Shown piece after piece: positions 1-12,600 of a stretch of 64,000 nt of DNA. Source of the stretch: Tubulanus polymorphus (Eukaryota; Nemertea; Palaeonemertea; Tubulaniformes; Tubulanidae); contig NC_134028.1 of NCBI RefSeq assembly GCF_964204645.1, positions 1,364,001 to 1,428,000 of the forward strand, in the 5' to 3' direction. The position numbers were made by a program, and so were the translations under genes. The stretch's first letter is position 1, and each line of letters begins with the position of its first letter. A model generated the notes under the pieces. That model worked only from the letters and a program-made list of their open reading frames with translations. It was not told the DNA's origin and searched no databases.

Positions 1-317
1 AACACACTTCGCTCGCCATAAAACATTATTAATATAGCTATTATTCACAACTGGATTTTCTTATTTCATTTCTCTGTTTCATTATCCATAATTCATAATG
101 ATAAAAATGTAAACAGAATATTGTAATTATTTCGCTATAACTCATCAGTATAAAGAACATTACTAATTCGTAATAAATAAGATATGAAGCCACAATTATT
201 GTCTCATCGCACCACTCTCTTGTTAGTACATAATCTTCATCTTATGTGACCACAGTCCGTAAGGTCAACCTTACGTCGAAGCGACAAACAAACCTCCCAC
301 ACACCACTCAGCGCAAT

Positions 318-500
318 CTATACACTGACCAAATACGTAGGATTTGGATTGTTCAGCGCAAACCAGTTTGGCATGTACCGACAAAAGGTCTCGTTACCGT
401 TATGTAATGAAGGTAGTGGCTTCAATTTACGCCAGTCCTGTACACGACAATTTGACCATGGAACAACGGGTTTAATCCAGTGTTTTACTATATATGACAA
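318..500 (-). pseudogene. Coding-like module, copy 1 (unrecognised)
   Basis: The minus-strand reading contains the core FCRYMPNWFALNNPNPTYLV. It closely parallels the module at 1797-2141 (FCRYVPNWFVPEQSKTEVFG), and the two also match at DNA level for about 150 bp further downstream. Relative to copy 2, copy 1 lacks one base near 313 and meets a stop soon after, so beyond the core it is either spliced away or broken. I do not recognise the family. It could be an exon of a neighbouring minus-strand gene, a decayed duplicate or a fragment of a dispersed repeat. Confidence 0.35.
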
Positions 501-1796
501 TATGACATGTACATAGTTAGAATTTTGATATCAAATATATTTTCTTAATCAAATCATAAGCGTCCTTGAGATGAAGGAAGATATTTCGAATTTTCCAAGT
601 GTATCTTTTTTACAGAAAATATGCATCCAATTGTTTATATGTATATACTTTCAATTTGATATCATACGCGCCCGAGTTTCCTCCTCGCCGAACAGAACAT
701 CGTCTATCAGAACATCCGAACATCCACAGCCATTTCAGATGAGCCTTAGGCTATATATAATAGAAGATATGATACAGCTCCAGTTCTATCAACTCTCGCT
801 GATTAAGTATGCGGGGAAAAAAATGAAAACATCGCTGCAGAAAAAAAGCAATCAGGAAGACAACGAACAGGTTCCAGTGTCCACTATTAAGTGAGCTGAA
901 CCATGAACTGGATCAGAGCGAACTCTAGAATCAGCTCAGCGCTCAACTCATATTTACAAATACCATATTTACACTTACTTTGTACAATTTCAGGTTTTGC
1001 TTTTAGTTATAATGATATACTGTACATACCGTCCACATACATAGGATGAAACAAAAACAACTGCTTACACTAGTCAATTAACTGACCATCATCCCTAATG
1101 CCTTTAGTATATAACATCTATTAGATTCATAATTATATATAGTATCATTCTTAACCAATAAACAAACTACATTCTAGTAATTGATATCAGCAATTATAGC
1201 ATTAACAATTTACAATTTGATTCATAACTTTGATATAACTTAATAAACAAAACGTCCCGTTTTAGCACCAATACTTTTTACGAAATACAAGAGCATTATC
1301 TAGAATTGCGTTAAATGTTAGAGTACGATTTCCTCACTGGAAACGGTCCAGTAAATGTTGACTTGTTCTATTGTTGTATTGTTGTATCTCGTACGAACGA
1401 ACTTGAAAGGCCAGACGTAACAAAACGGCATCACGAAACTGATACGAAAAGGGCGTTGTATCCGTAGAACAGCGAATACACAATAAGCGACTATTGTAGA
1501 AATCAGTATTTCCATTTTGTTTCTAATCCGAAGATATTTTTTTACAATCACAATCACACTGATGATTATCAATATTATCACAAGCACATTATTTCTTATT
1601 ATTCCGAATAAATGTTCCTGAAAATGAAAAGAAAAAAAAAATTGAACATCATGAGATTACTGAATGAAAGGTTTAAATAGATGATGCAAGTTACAAAGCT
1701 AATCGAGTTTTTTTCAAGGAATGGGTTTGGAATTTGTAGCTTTTTATCGGTCAAAATTAAAAGAAAGATTTAAAAAAAAGCTATTATTGGAATGGA

Positions 1797-2141
1797 TTAT
1801 TGGTCATGGCACCTCTGTATAAACGAATCATCATATTCAGTGATCACAGTCATGAGAGCATGATCAGATCGAGACGGCAAACTAACCTTCCACGGACCAC
1901 TCATGCGCAATCTATATGATTGACCAAATACTTCGGTTTTGGATTGTTCTGGTACAAACCAGTTTGGCACGTACCGACAAAAGATCACGTTACTGTTATA
2001 TAACGAGGCTAGAGGCCCTTTCTCTATAAATGTCCTCAACGCGGTAACACAATGAAATGGCGGGTAGAAGGAATTTTCTTCCTTGTCGATTTGAGAATTC
2101 GAAGATATATTCATGATTCTTAAAAAAAGTCTTATTTTCAA
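1797..2141 (-). other. Coding-like module, copy 2 (unrecognised)
   Basis: A 114-codon open frame whose second half matches the copy at 318-500 (shared CRY-PNWF core) and continues through SYRLRMSGPWKVSLPSRSD to a stop. Differences from copy 1 are spread over the alignment and many are at third codon positions, which suggests the module once evolved as protein. The first 30-40 codons have no counterpart in copy 1 and may be intron or UTR. No domain is recognised. Confidence 0.35.
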
Positions 2142-2835
2142 ACATGTTTCTAAACTTAAAACTAATTTCCATTCGTTTCCTTATTTTTTCGTTTTCTAAT
2201 AAATCTCAACGAACTGCGCAGTTCCGTAATATTGATGAAGGCTATGTAATACATCTTAGCTGAAATACAGTATATATCTATGTTTTGTACTGAAGGAGAT
2301 TTTTCCTCTTAAACCATTTCTTTGTGGGAAGCGCGTAGTTGGTATACTGTTGTGCATGAACCCCAGGACTTGTTGAAACAGAAAGGTAGTTTTATCCACC
2401 CCTCGTCTGTCGTTGGTATAAATAGAACTCAGTTCTGCGGTATAAAATGCTATGGTATGTCTTCACTTGTAAACAGTTCTATGGTATACACATCAGTGTT
2501 CAGACTATACCACATATACATACATACCACAATACCCAACTTCATATATATACCAACTCGACTCGAAATATACAGCAGAACTTTTTTCGAATTGTCATCG
2601 AAATAGGGTGGATCTCTAAGAGGCTTCTCATGATTTCTTAAATTGCATGGCAATGTATGCCTTGATAACTAGTGTAGAATGATTAATATCTTTTTGATTG
2701 ATAGAATACAAATATTCCCATCATTAAGTGCTAGTGATTATTTACGAGACATCTGTCGATGGTTAAAAGGAACAGTCATTGATTGACCCTTCCTCGAGAT
2801 CCACTATTTCCACTAGTTTGGTCACACTTACATGG

Positions 2836-5800
2836 TTATAAATCGCTACCTCCACCAGCCGGTATCACATAACCCGGACGCGAGCCGTGATAGGGCTGTC
2901 TCGGCGGTATAGCCCCGTACATTCCACCGGCCGGACGAGGTGGTCCTCCGTAACTGGACGGTGCTTGGTGCCGAGGTGTCGGCTGCTGCTGCTGTGGACG
3001 TTGCGGTAGAATTTGTGCATACATCGATTTCGGTGCTGATGACTGAGGTTTTGGTTTGGCCGCTGGTTGCTGGTGAGATGAAATATCGGAGCCATTTTCA
3101 CTCGACCGACTGGACACACTTTCTTGGTCGTTACTTGGCCCTTTCATCGCACTCCATCCTCTCGCTTTTCTATTGAAATCTTTGAACTTCTTCGAGTCTT
3201 TGGGCTGGACTTGTAGATTACAATTTTCGATTTGAATATCTGAAATAGAGCGAAGATATTTTTGATATATATGTTAGATTTGACAATGTAAAATGAGATT
3301 TGTTTTCGACATCTGCAACACTGGAATTGACGATTACTGAAAATTAATGAAACATGCAGAATTAACTCAACATGCGCTTCAAAATATTAAATGATTTAAT
3401 TTGATTCATTCAAATCAAACATCCTTAAACAGCATTGCAGAGAAGGGGCTGAATGAATTAGATCAATTATAAACTTAGGTCTTGATTCTGTAACCGGTTA
3501 CGGAGAGATAAGCACCAAAAGACGCGATAGCCAAGAAATAGACCCACAACGTGTACAAGACATATAAAACAGACGAGATTCTTAACAAACAAGTGAAGAA
3601 ATAGTGAATCCGTGGTGAGACAAGCGGAGTGAAGAAAAATACACAAGGGGTTTAAACAGATTAATTAAACAGTTTAATTCTACCTCCAGCTGCAGTCGTT
3701 CCTGGATGTCCTCTACCCTTTCCTATGATAAATCAATAATATTGTCTATTACTCATGACCCTCCCTTCAGATATGTTTTAACATAGATGAAAATATTAAA
3801 ACATTTATGTAAACGGCTGTAGAGAGTGTCGTACCTGTATTTTGACCTGGTGCGTTCTTCAGACGATTGAATACATCGCTACCGACTGTATGGCGACGGT
3901 TAAGATGGTCAAAAGCGGCGTCGACGCTTCCTCCGCTGTCCTGCGCGGCTGCCCACGGAGATTTCGCCGGTCTGGTGACATCGATTGGATTCACAAATTT
4001 CGGTGATTGCGGCTCTGTTGGTGGTGTCGGTGGTGACTGTACGTTCGACTCATCGACGACCCAACTCTCCGATTTTGCCCGCCGTTTAGCGAAGATCTGA
4101 CCACCTTTACCTTTCGAAGCGTGTAAAGCGGCTGCGAGGTTGAAGCATTGTTCAGGTGCCACCGCGCTATGATTCACTTTCGGCGACCGGAGTCGCATTT
4201 GCTCGAGTTCTTGAGCCGAAATCTTAACTTTATTCGGAGGTAAATGATCGATAGGTTGATCCGGATCGTAATGGACCTTCGGTGGTTTCTGCATAACCAG
4301 GGTATAAGAGAAGTGTTTCCCCGGGATGACAATAGGTGTCACGTCGCAGCCGTCGTCGTCATCGTCTGCAGTATGAACCCATTTCTCCGCGCGTTCTCGT
4401 CGCTTGTTGAACATGCGAGCTCCCTTCGATCTCTGGACGGTGGCTTCAGACGTCAGAACCTGGGCGACTTTACGAGCAAGATCGATTTGTTCCTCCAAGG
4501 TCGGATACTTCTCGGCTGGATCGTTGAAAAATGCCGAATCAGCGTAAAGTTTCTCTGAAATGGAGAATTCAAAAATAAGAGCATGACGGGTAGAATATAA
4601 GGGTTTATAAGCCCAATAGGGTTTATCATGCTGACACGTTCGCTATACCTCCCAATTTTTGTTTCAAAATCTTAGCTTTCCTTCGCGGTAAAGTACAATA
4701 ACCGTTCAAACTATAAAACGGATTTCGTCGCTTATCAAAATGATTATCGTTATTCTCTCGAGTATCTTCAATATCATCGTGAGAATGAATAGCTTCAACG
4801 AGTTCATTACTGTGCAGAGCTTTATTGATAGATTTCAAGACGGGGTTTTTAAGACTTTCCGACTTTGATTCACTGAATCTGATAGTTTTACTACGAATAT
4901 TGCCATTCGGTTTATTGCTGTAAGTTTTATGTTGTACAAAGTCTCTTTTAGAAACTGGTGCAGTCGTTTTTCCAATCTGAGTCGAGAATGCTGGACTTTC
5001 CAATTTCTCAGAATCGCCATGATGCGATGACGATAAAGATGATGATGATGATGATAATGATGATATCTTTGCAGGTGGATCCTTCACCGAATTTTCATTC
5101 GAAGACGACAGAAACGGTTTCAGTAATTCTAGAACCTTCGACCTTGAATGATCAACATTAGTGGGTTTATGAGGTGTTAGCGATCCGTACAATTCTGAAA
5201 TGTCATATTTTTGATCGTACAGTTCTGATAGATCAACCTTTCTACTCGCAAACCTCGTACGATATTCATCTGGTACGAATTCAATCTCAGCCTCCTCATC
5301 TCGAGTCTCTTCATTATCGTCTGTTCGCTCGATTATTACTTCCGGTTCGCATTTCGTAAAATCTAAAACAAATTTTCGAACTCGTTTCTTCTTCATTTCA
5401 TCGCGATGGAAACTTCTTCCGTTCGATCGTAAATACGACTGACTTAACCAGGTATATCCACTCACTGTACGGTAACTGGGCTCCATCTCTTATAGCCTAA
5501 ACCTCTACCAGATCTGCTGAGTTTATGTATCCGCAGTGGTGAATAGAGAATCGAAAGTTCGATTGAAGAATCGAAAAAGAAACCGAAATATTTCCACGTA
5601 GACCGCAGTATATACAATCTTGTGTATGTTTGTTTGATATGAAAAATGCTCGCAGTCGCGACGCACTTTTACCCTTTTTCTACACGCGTTGTGTAACTGA
5701 AAACCACACAATAAAGACTTGATTGTATATTTTTATTGCATTTTGTCCTGAGACAATCGGTTGTATATAACTGTCAGTTGGCACCGGTCTATAGCGCGAT

Positions 5801-8800
5801 GATAGCTTTAATTCAAATTCATTGTCGGTTATTGTGACTGGTTTTTTCAATGTGTAGTCACTATTCTTAGTGTTGTCGACAGAACGGGTTCAAATCAAGG
5901 GGAACTCGATAAAAACGGATTGCCTTAAAACTGGTTTCGATTTAAGTTCAATCAAACGACTGATCTATTTCATAAACATTCCAAATCAACGGTAATAGTT
6001 TAGAAGAAGGATTTCTACTTGAAGAACTAAATTTCCAGCACAAAACACATTAACTACAATTCAATAGAACATATGTCTACTGCTGCTAAGAGTGTAATAG
6101 CTTGACGAAAAAATTCCAGTTTTAATTAAGCATGTGTTACAGAAAATAAGCGACGTACTTGAAGGTTATAGTGAGCGTCGATTAATATATAAAACTATAC
6201 AGTCAAACCCCGGGATACTGCAGCAAACACAATTTCAGCAATACATCGCTGACTATTCCAAAATAAAGTACATATGTCATGTTTACAGAAAAAAACCTAA
6301 CCTGACGTTAGGCGGGTTGGTGGTTTATCGGGGGTTGACTGCTACACAACGATATTAAACTGTTGATAACAAACTAAAAATTATTTCTTTTCGATCAAAA
6401 TATTGCACAAGTTATTTTATGATATACATATTATGTATTATATATATGCAAACAGCAAATAAACAATAAATCTACAATTCACACTCGCATGTAGAATACC
6501 TCGTTTGGTGTTTGGAGCTGATGAAATAGCCATTGCCATGACATCTGAAAACAAGTTCATGCTTGGTTTTAAAGAAAATGTTTGGATAGTGATACGAAAA
6601 AAGTGTTAAAATCACCGTCATGGTACATCTGGCTGTCTGAATACATCGACGGCCAACACTCAATCATCGATATACACTAGATCGATAATAGTTGTTGAAG
6701 TTCTTGTGGGGAAAAATCTGGTTCTGACTCAAACTATTCCTGAAATCTCATGTGAATAAGAAGAAAATACTTCATAAAATGCGTCATTCGAGGTTTTTTC
6801 CCTGATTTCAGGAATTTTCCGTCAGTTCACAATCGAACGAGAGGAAATTGCGGGTGATTCGATAAAGGAAGAATGGATGGTTAGAACGGTGCAGGTGTTG
6901 GGTCCAGTTCCATAGTTAAAAACTTTTATATCTCAAATTGACTTAAAGATCAAATATGACCCTATATCTGCTAGATTTGTTATAGAATCGGAATGGTCTA
7001 TAGCGCTGGATCACGACTCTGAAACCGGACCCAGAAGGACAAGATCATTCGGTATAACTAAGTTTAGAATATCTACTCACTTTTCTTTATTTTGCTCGGT
7101 GTATCGGGAGGAGTTTCTCCCGAATCTTGCGTTAGTTTATGCATGTCAACGGGAATCAATCCGGGTGTGGCAGGCATGACGGTGTAGTCATCGATATGTT
7201 CACCGGGTGGCACGTACGGCTGTTGAGGTATCTGCCAGGCCGGTCGTTCATCTTCAGTCACAGGTTTTTCGTATTTCTTCACCTTGAAATTAGGCGCCAC
7301 GTTCTCTTTCGTTTCGGTAAGACGAAGGTCATCTTGTTTCGATTCTAGAATTTTCGCCGCTTGGTCTTTGATCGATTTGTTATCCTTCACTTTGAAGTCT
7401 GGGATAGTTTGCTGCTGCTGTGGTGCTGGTTGGTTATTCATGTCGTTGTAAACAGGTTGTAACGGTGACCCGTACAGATTCAGCTCGTCGCGTCTCGATG
7501 TTTCTGTTACGGTGTTGGTTGTAGTTCGTGTCTCTCTGACGGCACCGCCGCGACTGACCGTCTCAGTAACAGTCTTCCGAGTCTGTGTCACTTGAACGCC
7601 CGGTTCCTGAGACTGGATGATTGGTGATTGACGATCACCGGTACTAGAAAATGTAAAATACACAACAACCTTAGAATCCTACGACAAATATACTCCATAA
7701 TTTTGTTGTAACAATTCAGACTTATTTCATTCGTAGTCTCAGGGATTCTATATGATCTTTAAAACACAGACAGAGTTTATCGTCAACGGTTATCCGATGA
7801 CCAAATATCAAAGAAATGTCAAAAAGAGATGAACTAAGAGCGCATTATATCCATTTCACAAATCGATTCGAAACTCGCTCCTCAATCCCCTCAAACATAC
7901 GATTCTTAGATAAAAAGAAAAAATGCTCTCACCATTCATCAAAATTTCACCTATAAAATCGTTCAATGTTTAATTCTATGATCGTGATCATACACACGTA
8001 CCTACGTATACACACTCTCGTCTGATCATAAGTGCTTCTCGATAACAATAAACTACAGCTGTTTCTATTCGATTATTGATGAACAAAGCATTTTCAATTT
8101 CAGACCGTTAGATCTCATTCGAGCCCAGTTTTTAACGCGATTATACATATCATTTTTTATAGAATAAAACAATGAGTTCAGTATGTCAATGGAAAAAGAT
8201 TATGAGACAGAGAAATCTTGAATACGCGGTTACAAAACCTTATCAAATAAAAGAACCACGCCGAATGAAATTTAATGAACTAACTATCCTTTAATAGAGG
8301 TTTGCAGAAAAAAGGTGTTGTACATAAAAAGAATGGAATACAGGATAGAAAATACTGCGAAATTCTGCTAAGAAGTAGCGTTTATCAGTTTGAGTAAACA
8401 ACTTAGTCTCCTACAACTCTCACAATAAACAGGTATCACATGATCGTGACGTAAAAGAAGCAACTGAATACAACCAAATAGATAGTGGCTGAAAAATTTG
8501 TTTGTCCGCGACATTCATTGATTCACTTGAGCCACTTTTTGTATCGATTCGCTGATTCAAGATGGCGGACTGCAGACTTCCGTTGCATATTACTTACCGT
8601 TTTCGGAACCCAAAACAACTGCTTCCAAACATTTTCGATAACTACTTTATATAACTAAAACCTTTCATCCAAAATGTAAAAGTACTTCCATATAGTTCTC
8701 GTGGCAACAGTAACAATTACGTTAAGCCTCTTCCTGAGGAAATTGCTTCTTTTCTCAGGAGGAAATTTACTAAGTTGTGACGTCAGCGAGTACAGTGTAT

Positions 8801-11800
8801 GTTATTGCACGTATGAACCAACATTTCGCTTTTCGTTGAAGGTTATTTAAATACATTACTATATGTTTATACACTGACGGCTTTAACTGCGTAACTATAG
8901 GTTCAGCAGCTTCCGCTAATTGATGTATTTGTCTAAGTACATCTTCCTTGGACTTCATAATTTCACCAAAGTTTGTGTGCTTTGTATAAACCTCTTATTT
9001 GCCTCGAAATCACTCGAGCTTCATATCAGACATTTTACACTGACGAAAACATTTTTTCAATTTGATTAATCGTCATCAGCATCGTGTTCATTTCTGAACG
9101 GTTTTCACCAAACATCATTTAAAAAATCTAATATTAATCAAAGAACGCGGTAGAAATTTGTAGCGTGTCGCAAATCAAGACTAAAGAGTCAATCATCGAA
9201 CTATTGTTTGATACATTCGGTTTTCAACTAAAGACTAGTAATGTAGTAGTGGTTCCTTCATAATGGTTATAAGTTTCAAAACTTAGCATTGGGAGTTTTG
9301 ATAAATTTTTCCTTGTGGCTTTAACTCCCAAATACTGATAAAATTTTTCTCTGTTTTGAAATACAATCGCATTTATATAAAAGTACGGCCGAGTTGGTTT
9401 TGAGACGGTGTGTATTTTCACTGACTCACTCTATAATTCGCAGGTGTTTTACTGATGAAATACTATTAGTTTAACTGCGATGCGAAGGAATCTACTCGAG
9501 CTTAAATCAGAAATAATATTTTCCCTATCTCTCGAAAGGTAACCTTTTCATATCACGCGATGTCGGTTCAGATTTTTGAAACGACCGAAAGTTCAGCCTT
9601 TAATATCCATCACTATTCATACCTTATAATGAATACAAATACCGGTACTATACTAATATCCGCATTGATAATTATTGAATTCTTTTATCGCATAAATAAC
9701 TTCTTGCGAACAGCTGAGAATCTTATCTACAAAAAGAATTCCCGTGATGCAAAAAACTCTAGAAAAATATGGATAAAAAATCCTATACTGGATGAATATA
9801 ATTACGCAATAATCACAAGGTTCGAGTCATGCGTGATAACGGGATTAATGAATTAGAACTCACCGAAATCAACTTTAATCCACTCAAAACGTCTGAAGAT
9901 AATCCCTATATATTCACCTGATATAACAACCTGTTGCTATCCCCTCTTATCCCCGTATCTTTTCCACCTTCAAATGACGCAAGGCAAAATACCTTTGACT
10001 TATCATATGCTTATCCTATAATGTTTTCTTATGCCGCTCAGGGTTGTGTGTTGATGTTGGATTGGTGTGTTACACGGTTATACGATGAGGAGAATATTTT
10101 CTGGCGGGTTTAAACGAACTAGGTGTGTGTATACAGTGTAACAGTCTGATCAAAAAATATTTGAAACCGCACCAACAAAACCCCGGAACCCCGGAACCAC
10201 CATGCAGTAGCAACACAGCCCCAACATGTTACAATTGCCCAGCGAGTTGCACAGCGATAGATAAGATCAGTCTTAGTTCTACACGTATAGCCACTGTTAT
10301 AACTTCAGACCAGTGAATTTAAGGACCATTTTTGGACTTGAGTCATGACTGTGCAACTGGATCGATAGTTTTAGCTATCTTGGCCCCGTAAAATATCAAA
10401 ATTTGAATGGACCTAGATTTGAGCAGTCTGGATTTCAAACATGTATAAAAACATTATGTTCACGTGTGTAGAATGGTACAATGGTAGAATTTCATCCCAA
10501 ATTATTTTCCGGAAGATCTGTCAGTCTTACCGCAGGATATCCATCACTAGCGTATCTCCAGCAGCCTCAACAGTTTCCATAGCAGCCGCGTGACTGGCGC
10601 CCTGGAAGTCTGCCCCGTTGACACTCAGTATGATATCTCCCTCTAACAGACCAGCGATATCAGCTTTACTTCTTTTTCGAATCTAGAATCGATATAAACA
10701 AATACAGCTCTAGCGATTAGATGTTGAATAATGACGTGCACATTTATCAGGTTTTTGTGGATTTTGAAATCTTTTGGGAGATGTTGGCGAAATTAGAAAG
10801 ATTCACTGTATGGCCGTCAAAGAGTACGGCTTGAATTTTTAACATCGTGAAATTCTCGTGTTAATGACGTGGCGTGAAGCCAATCGTTTCATCACGTAAC
10901 ATTAGCATTGGCCCATTGTCATTCCTGTCCGAAACTGGTTTGAGGTCACATTATGATGATACACAACCAGAGAAGTTGACAGCATCATATTTTCTAAATA
11001 TTTTTGGTTATAATATCATACATGTATAATAAACTATTATACTTCGACTGAATATCATCAATTGTGAATTTCATATGTTTTAAGCTAAGTTTTGAACTCT
11101 AGAACTATTCCTAATGTGTGTATGCGCTGAGTGTAAAACATGAATTGTTCATATTAATTTGAGTTATATACTCATTGTGATAATGGCAGTTGTGGTAGAA
11201 ATCATAGTCACTATATACCCAGGGTATAGACACCTACCAGTTGGTATATCTACTATATACACTTACCACTATAGAGTCAGAAAAACACGCACACATGGTA
11301 CTGGCGGATTTAGAATCTATTGCAGATAATTCAGCGTCTAATAATAATGTGTTAGTTAGTTAGTAACTCAACTCTATTCATAGGTATGCAAACGAAATAT
11401 TTTGAAACTTTCATATAAGTTTAGTATATACGACGATGGATCCGTAAAATTATAGATACACTTAGTTTTTGATGACAAAAAGGTCTTGAGAAAGATTTCA
11501 GACTATGGGAATGAATCAGTACCACAGATATTTCAAATGCATTGATGCTTCATTCGACTTGAAAATAGTTGAATTATGATTTGAAATTAGGCTCTAGTTC
11601 TATGAATTACAATAGTTATGTTTCATTGGTTCAAAAGAAAAAAGATCTGATACGTATTTGGTGGATATTCGAAAACAGTTCAACAGCAAAGACCATTTTT
11701 CAGATAAAATCATTTTTCTCTTTTAATAATCTGACTTACCTTAGAAATTCTAAGGGGTTGATTTTCTGAACCTTGGATTCGGAAACCCCACGGTCCACCG

Positions 11801-11832
11801 CCGGTGATCTTAATCTGAAATCTCGATTCCAT
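2836..11832 (-). CDS. PDZ-domain actin/Z-disc protein, synaptopodin-2/ZASP-like, long isoform
   Basis: Five exons join in phase: 11832-11740, 10682-10531, 7643-7081, 4554-3835 and 3239-2836 (1,932 nt, 643 aa), all with GT-AG introns. Residues 1-82 form a PDZ domain with the ALP/Enigma/synaptopodin-2 carboxylate loop GGGPWGFRIQG, then PLRISK and a second half with AGLLEGDIILSVNG. The middle is Thr/Gln/Pro-rich (83-269). Next come YPTLEEQIDLARKVA, a basic motif RSKGARMFNKRRERAEKWV (about 310-330) and a second related motif, KGGQIFAKRRAKSESWVVDE (about 415-435). Near residue 520 is KKFKDFNRKARGW, and the tail is Pro/Gln-rich. There is no LIM domain, which favours synaptopodin-2/CHAP over PDLIM or LDB3. 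In that family such proteins bind actin, alpha-actinin or filamin at the Z-disc; that role is inferred here. The start was chosen because the PDZ strand begins four residues later. Alternative starts and a cassette exon are listed separately. Confidence 0.85.
3684..3722 (-). CDS. Possible 39-nt cassette exon of the synaptopodin-2-like gene
   Basis: Flanked by a TAG acceptor and a donor reading GGAG|GTAGAA. It starts and ends in phase 1, exactly the phase of the intron in which it lies (3835 to 3239). Inclusion would add 13 residues, about GKGRGHPGTTAAG, without changing the frame. The pyrimidine tract before the acceptor is weak, so it is proposed on phase and signals only. Confidence 0.4.
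4649..5486 (-). CDS. Alternative first coding exon of the synaptopodin-2-like gene (PDZ-less isoform)
   Basis: An open exon from ATG at 5486 to a donor at 4649 (AG|GTATAG), 279 codons plus one base. An in-frame TAA sits six bases before the ATG, so this is a true 5' coding end and not an internal exon. Its leftover base (G) fits the acceptor at 4554, as does the leftover base (A) of the PDZ-side exon ending at 7081. It can therefore replace all three upstream exons and give a 653-aa protein (838+720+404 nt) without the PDZ domain. The encoded region is acidic then Ser-rich, with a poly-Ser run, and has no recognised domain. Without splicing the frame would stop at 4626. A separate promoter between 5490 and about 7000 is implied but not identified. 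Confidence 0.7.
6200..6341. mobile_element. Short inverted-repeat element, pogo/Tigger-like MITE
   Basis: A 142-bp element that starts CAGTCAAACCCCGGGATA and ends with the inverted counterpart ATCGGGGGTTGACTG. TA dinucleotides lie next to both ends, one of them one base away. The CAGT-type termini resemble Tc1/mariner-superfamily pogo elements. It has no coding capacity. The open frame running over it is not a gene. Confidence 0.55.
6899..7033. mobile_element. MITE-like repeat, GGGNCCAGTT family, copy A
   Basis: A 135-bp element bounded by TGGGTCCAGTTCCA and the inverted TGAAACCGGACCCA. The same termini recur across the window (32244, 40956, 41231, 51901 and others), so this is a dispersed non-autonomous family. 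It lies just downstream of the donor of the 7081-7643 exon of the PDZ gene. Confidence 0.55.
7690..10520. other. Large intron of the PDZ gene
   Basis: Most of the 2.9-kb intron between the exons at 10531-10682 and 7643-7081. It contains the coding-like stretch at 8857-8958 and, near 10300-10370, a partial dispersed repeat (CTTCAGACCAGTGAATTTAAG followed by TTTGGACTTGAGTC). Short open frames at 9224-9421, 9560-9856 and 10125-10316 show no domain or splice support. Confidence 0.5.
8857..8958 (-). other. Coding-like stretch inside the large PDZ-gene intron
   Basis: A minus-strand open frame begins MKSKEDVLRQIHQLAEAAEP and reads as an amphipathic helix. A GT that could serve as a donor follows a PS dipeptide near 8870. 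No good acceptor precedes it, and its phase does not fit between the exons ending at 10531 and starting at 7643. It could be another alternative first exon, part of an unrelated gene, or chance. Confidence 0.2.
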
Positions 11833-12088
11833 TCTGATGCGGTCAGACGAGAACAGATCGAAGAAAAAGACGAAACTTAAAATAAAGAAACGAATACAAG
11901 TTTCATGTAAGATATATTCCGCTTCTGAGATGAAGATCGTGTGATGAAAGTTCAACCAAACAACGAAATCATGTAAAATAGAGCGGTCGAGGAGCGAGTG
12001 ATCGGCGGTGTGCAGGTTATAGAATCCCGAGTAGATCGAGTAGTAAGGGGTTTATTCCTGCACTGACAGCGGAGAGGACGGAGCACCA

Positions 12089-12111
12089 GAGAGAGAGAGA
12101 GAGAGAGAGAG
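12089..12111. repeat. (GA)n microsatellite
   Basis: An uninterrupted GA dinucleotide run of about 11 units. It lies 5' of the PDZ-gene start codon, in the likely promoter or 5' UTR region of that minus-strand gene. Confidence 0.85.
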
Positions 12112-12528
12112 AACACTGATTGAACTGTTAAATATGATTCACTATTCGCCTCATCTTCTTCTCTTCTTCGATAGAGTTTAGTTCAAGGTCAAGAAATAGT
12201 TTAGAAATTATCGTAACTTTTCATTCTAAAATGACAACATAAGTTGAATAATTTCCTTAGTTATAGAATAAATGATTCAACGTGGAAAATCAGAGGAATG
12301 ATGCGAATATTCGAATGAAAGTGAAAATAACAAAATGCTAAAAGGTTTTTTTATCTAGAAACATTGAAGTCATACGCTTTCAACAGCCCTTGATCGTGTA
12401 TATAAGGATAAGAATTTTGCGAGAATTTGTGGAATTAAAAATGATTTACTAAGTTATTGTAGCAATCAAGGGTCTAATCATATCAATAAAAATCTTCGAA
12501 TGACTAATGGAAAGAAAAAAAATTATCG

Positions 12529-12600
12529 TGCGTTCGCCGGGAATCGAACCCGGATCCATTGCTTGGAAGGCAACGATGCTAACCTTTACACCACGAACGC
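12529..12600 (-). tRNA. tRNA-Gly (anticodon UCC)
   Basis: A complete 72-nt cloverleaf on the minus strand. The acceptor stem GCGTTCG pairs with CGAACGC and the discriminator is A. The D-arm contains TGGTGTAAAGGTTAGCA, the anticodon loop is CTTCCAA (anticodon TCC), and the T-arm contains CCGGGTTCGATTCCCGG, which holds the B-box. A run of eight T residues begins about eight bases past the 3' end on the minus strand, as expected for Pol III termination. There is no intron and no encoded CCA. Confidence 0.95.

Larger units (their letters stand above)
1..2835. other. Region 3' of the PDZ gene, without a resolved gene
   Basis: AT-rich sequence in which I could not assemble a gene. It holds two diverged copies of a coding-like minus-strand module, listed separately. 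Other open frames here (571-894 plus, 1318-1587 minus, 2322-2606 plus) have low-complexity composition, no recognisable domain and no convincing splice sites, so they are not called. Part of this stretch should be the 3' UTR of the minus-strand PDZ gene that ends at 2836. Confidence 0.5.

Noticed and set aside
6472-6663. 63-codon minus-strand frame with several Cys
   Set aside because: It lies in the PDZ-gene intron, matches no domain, and its ends do not fit the splice phases of that gene.
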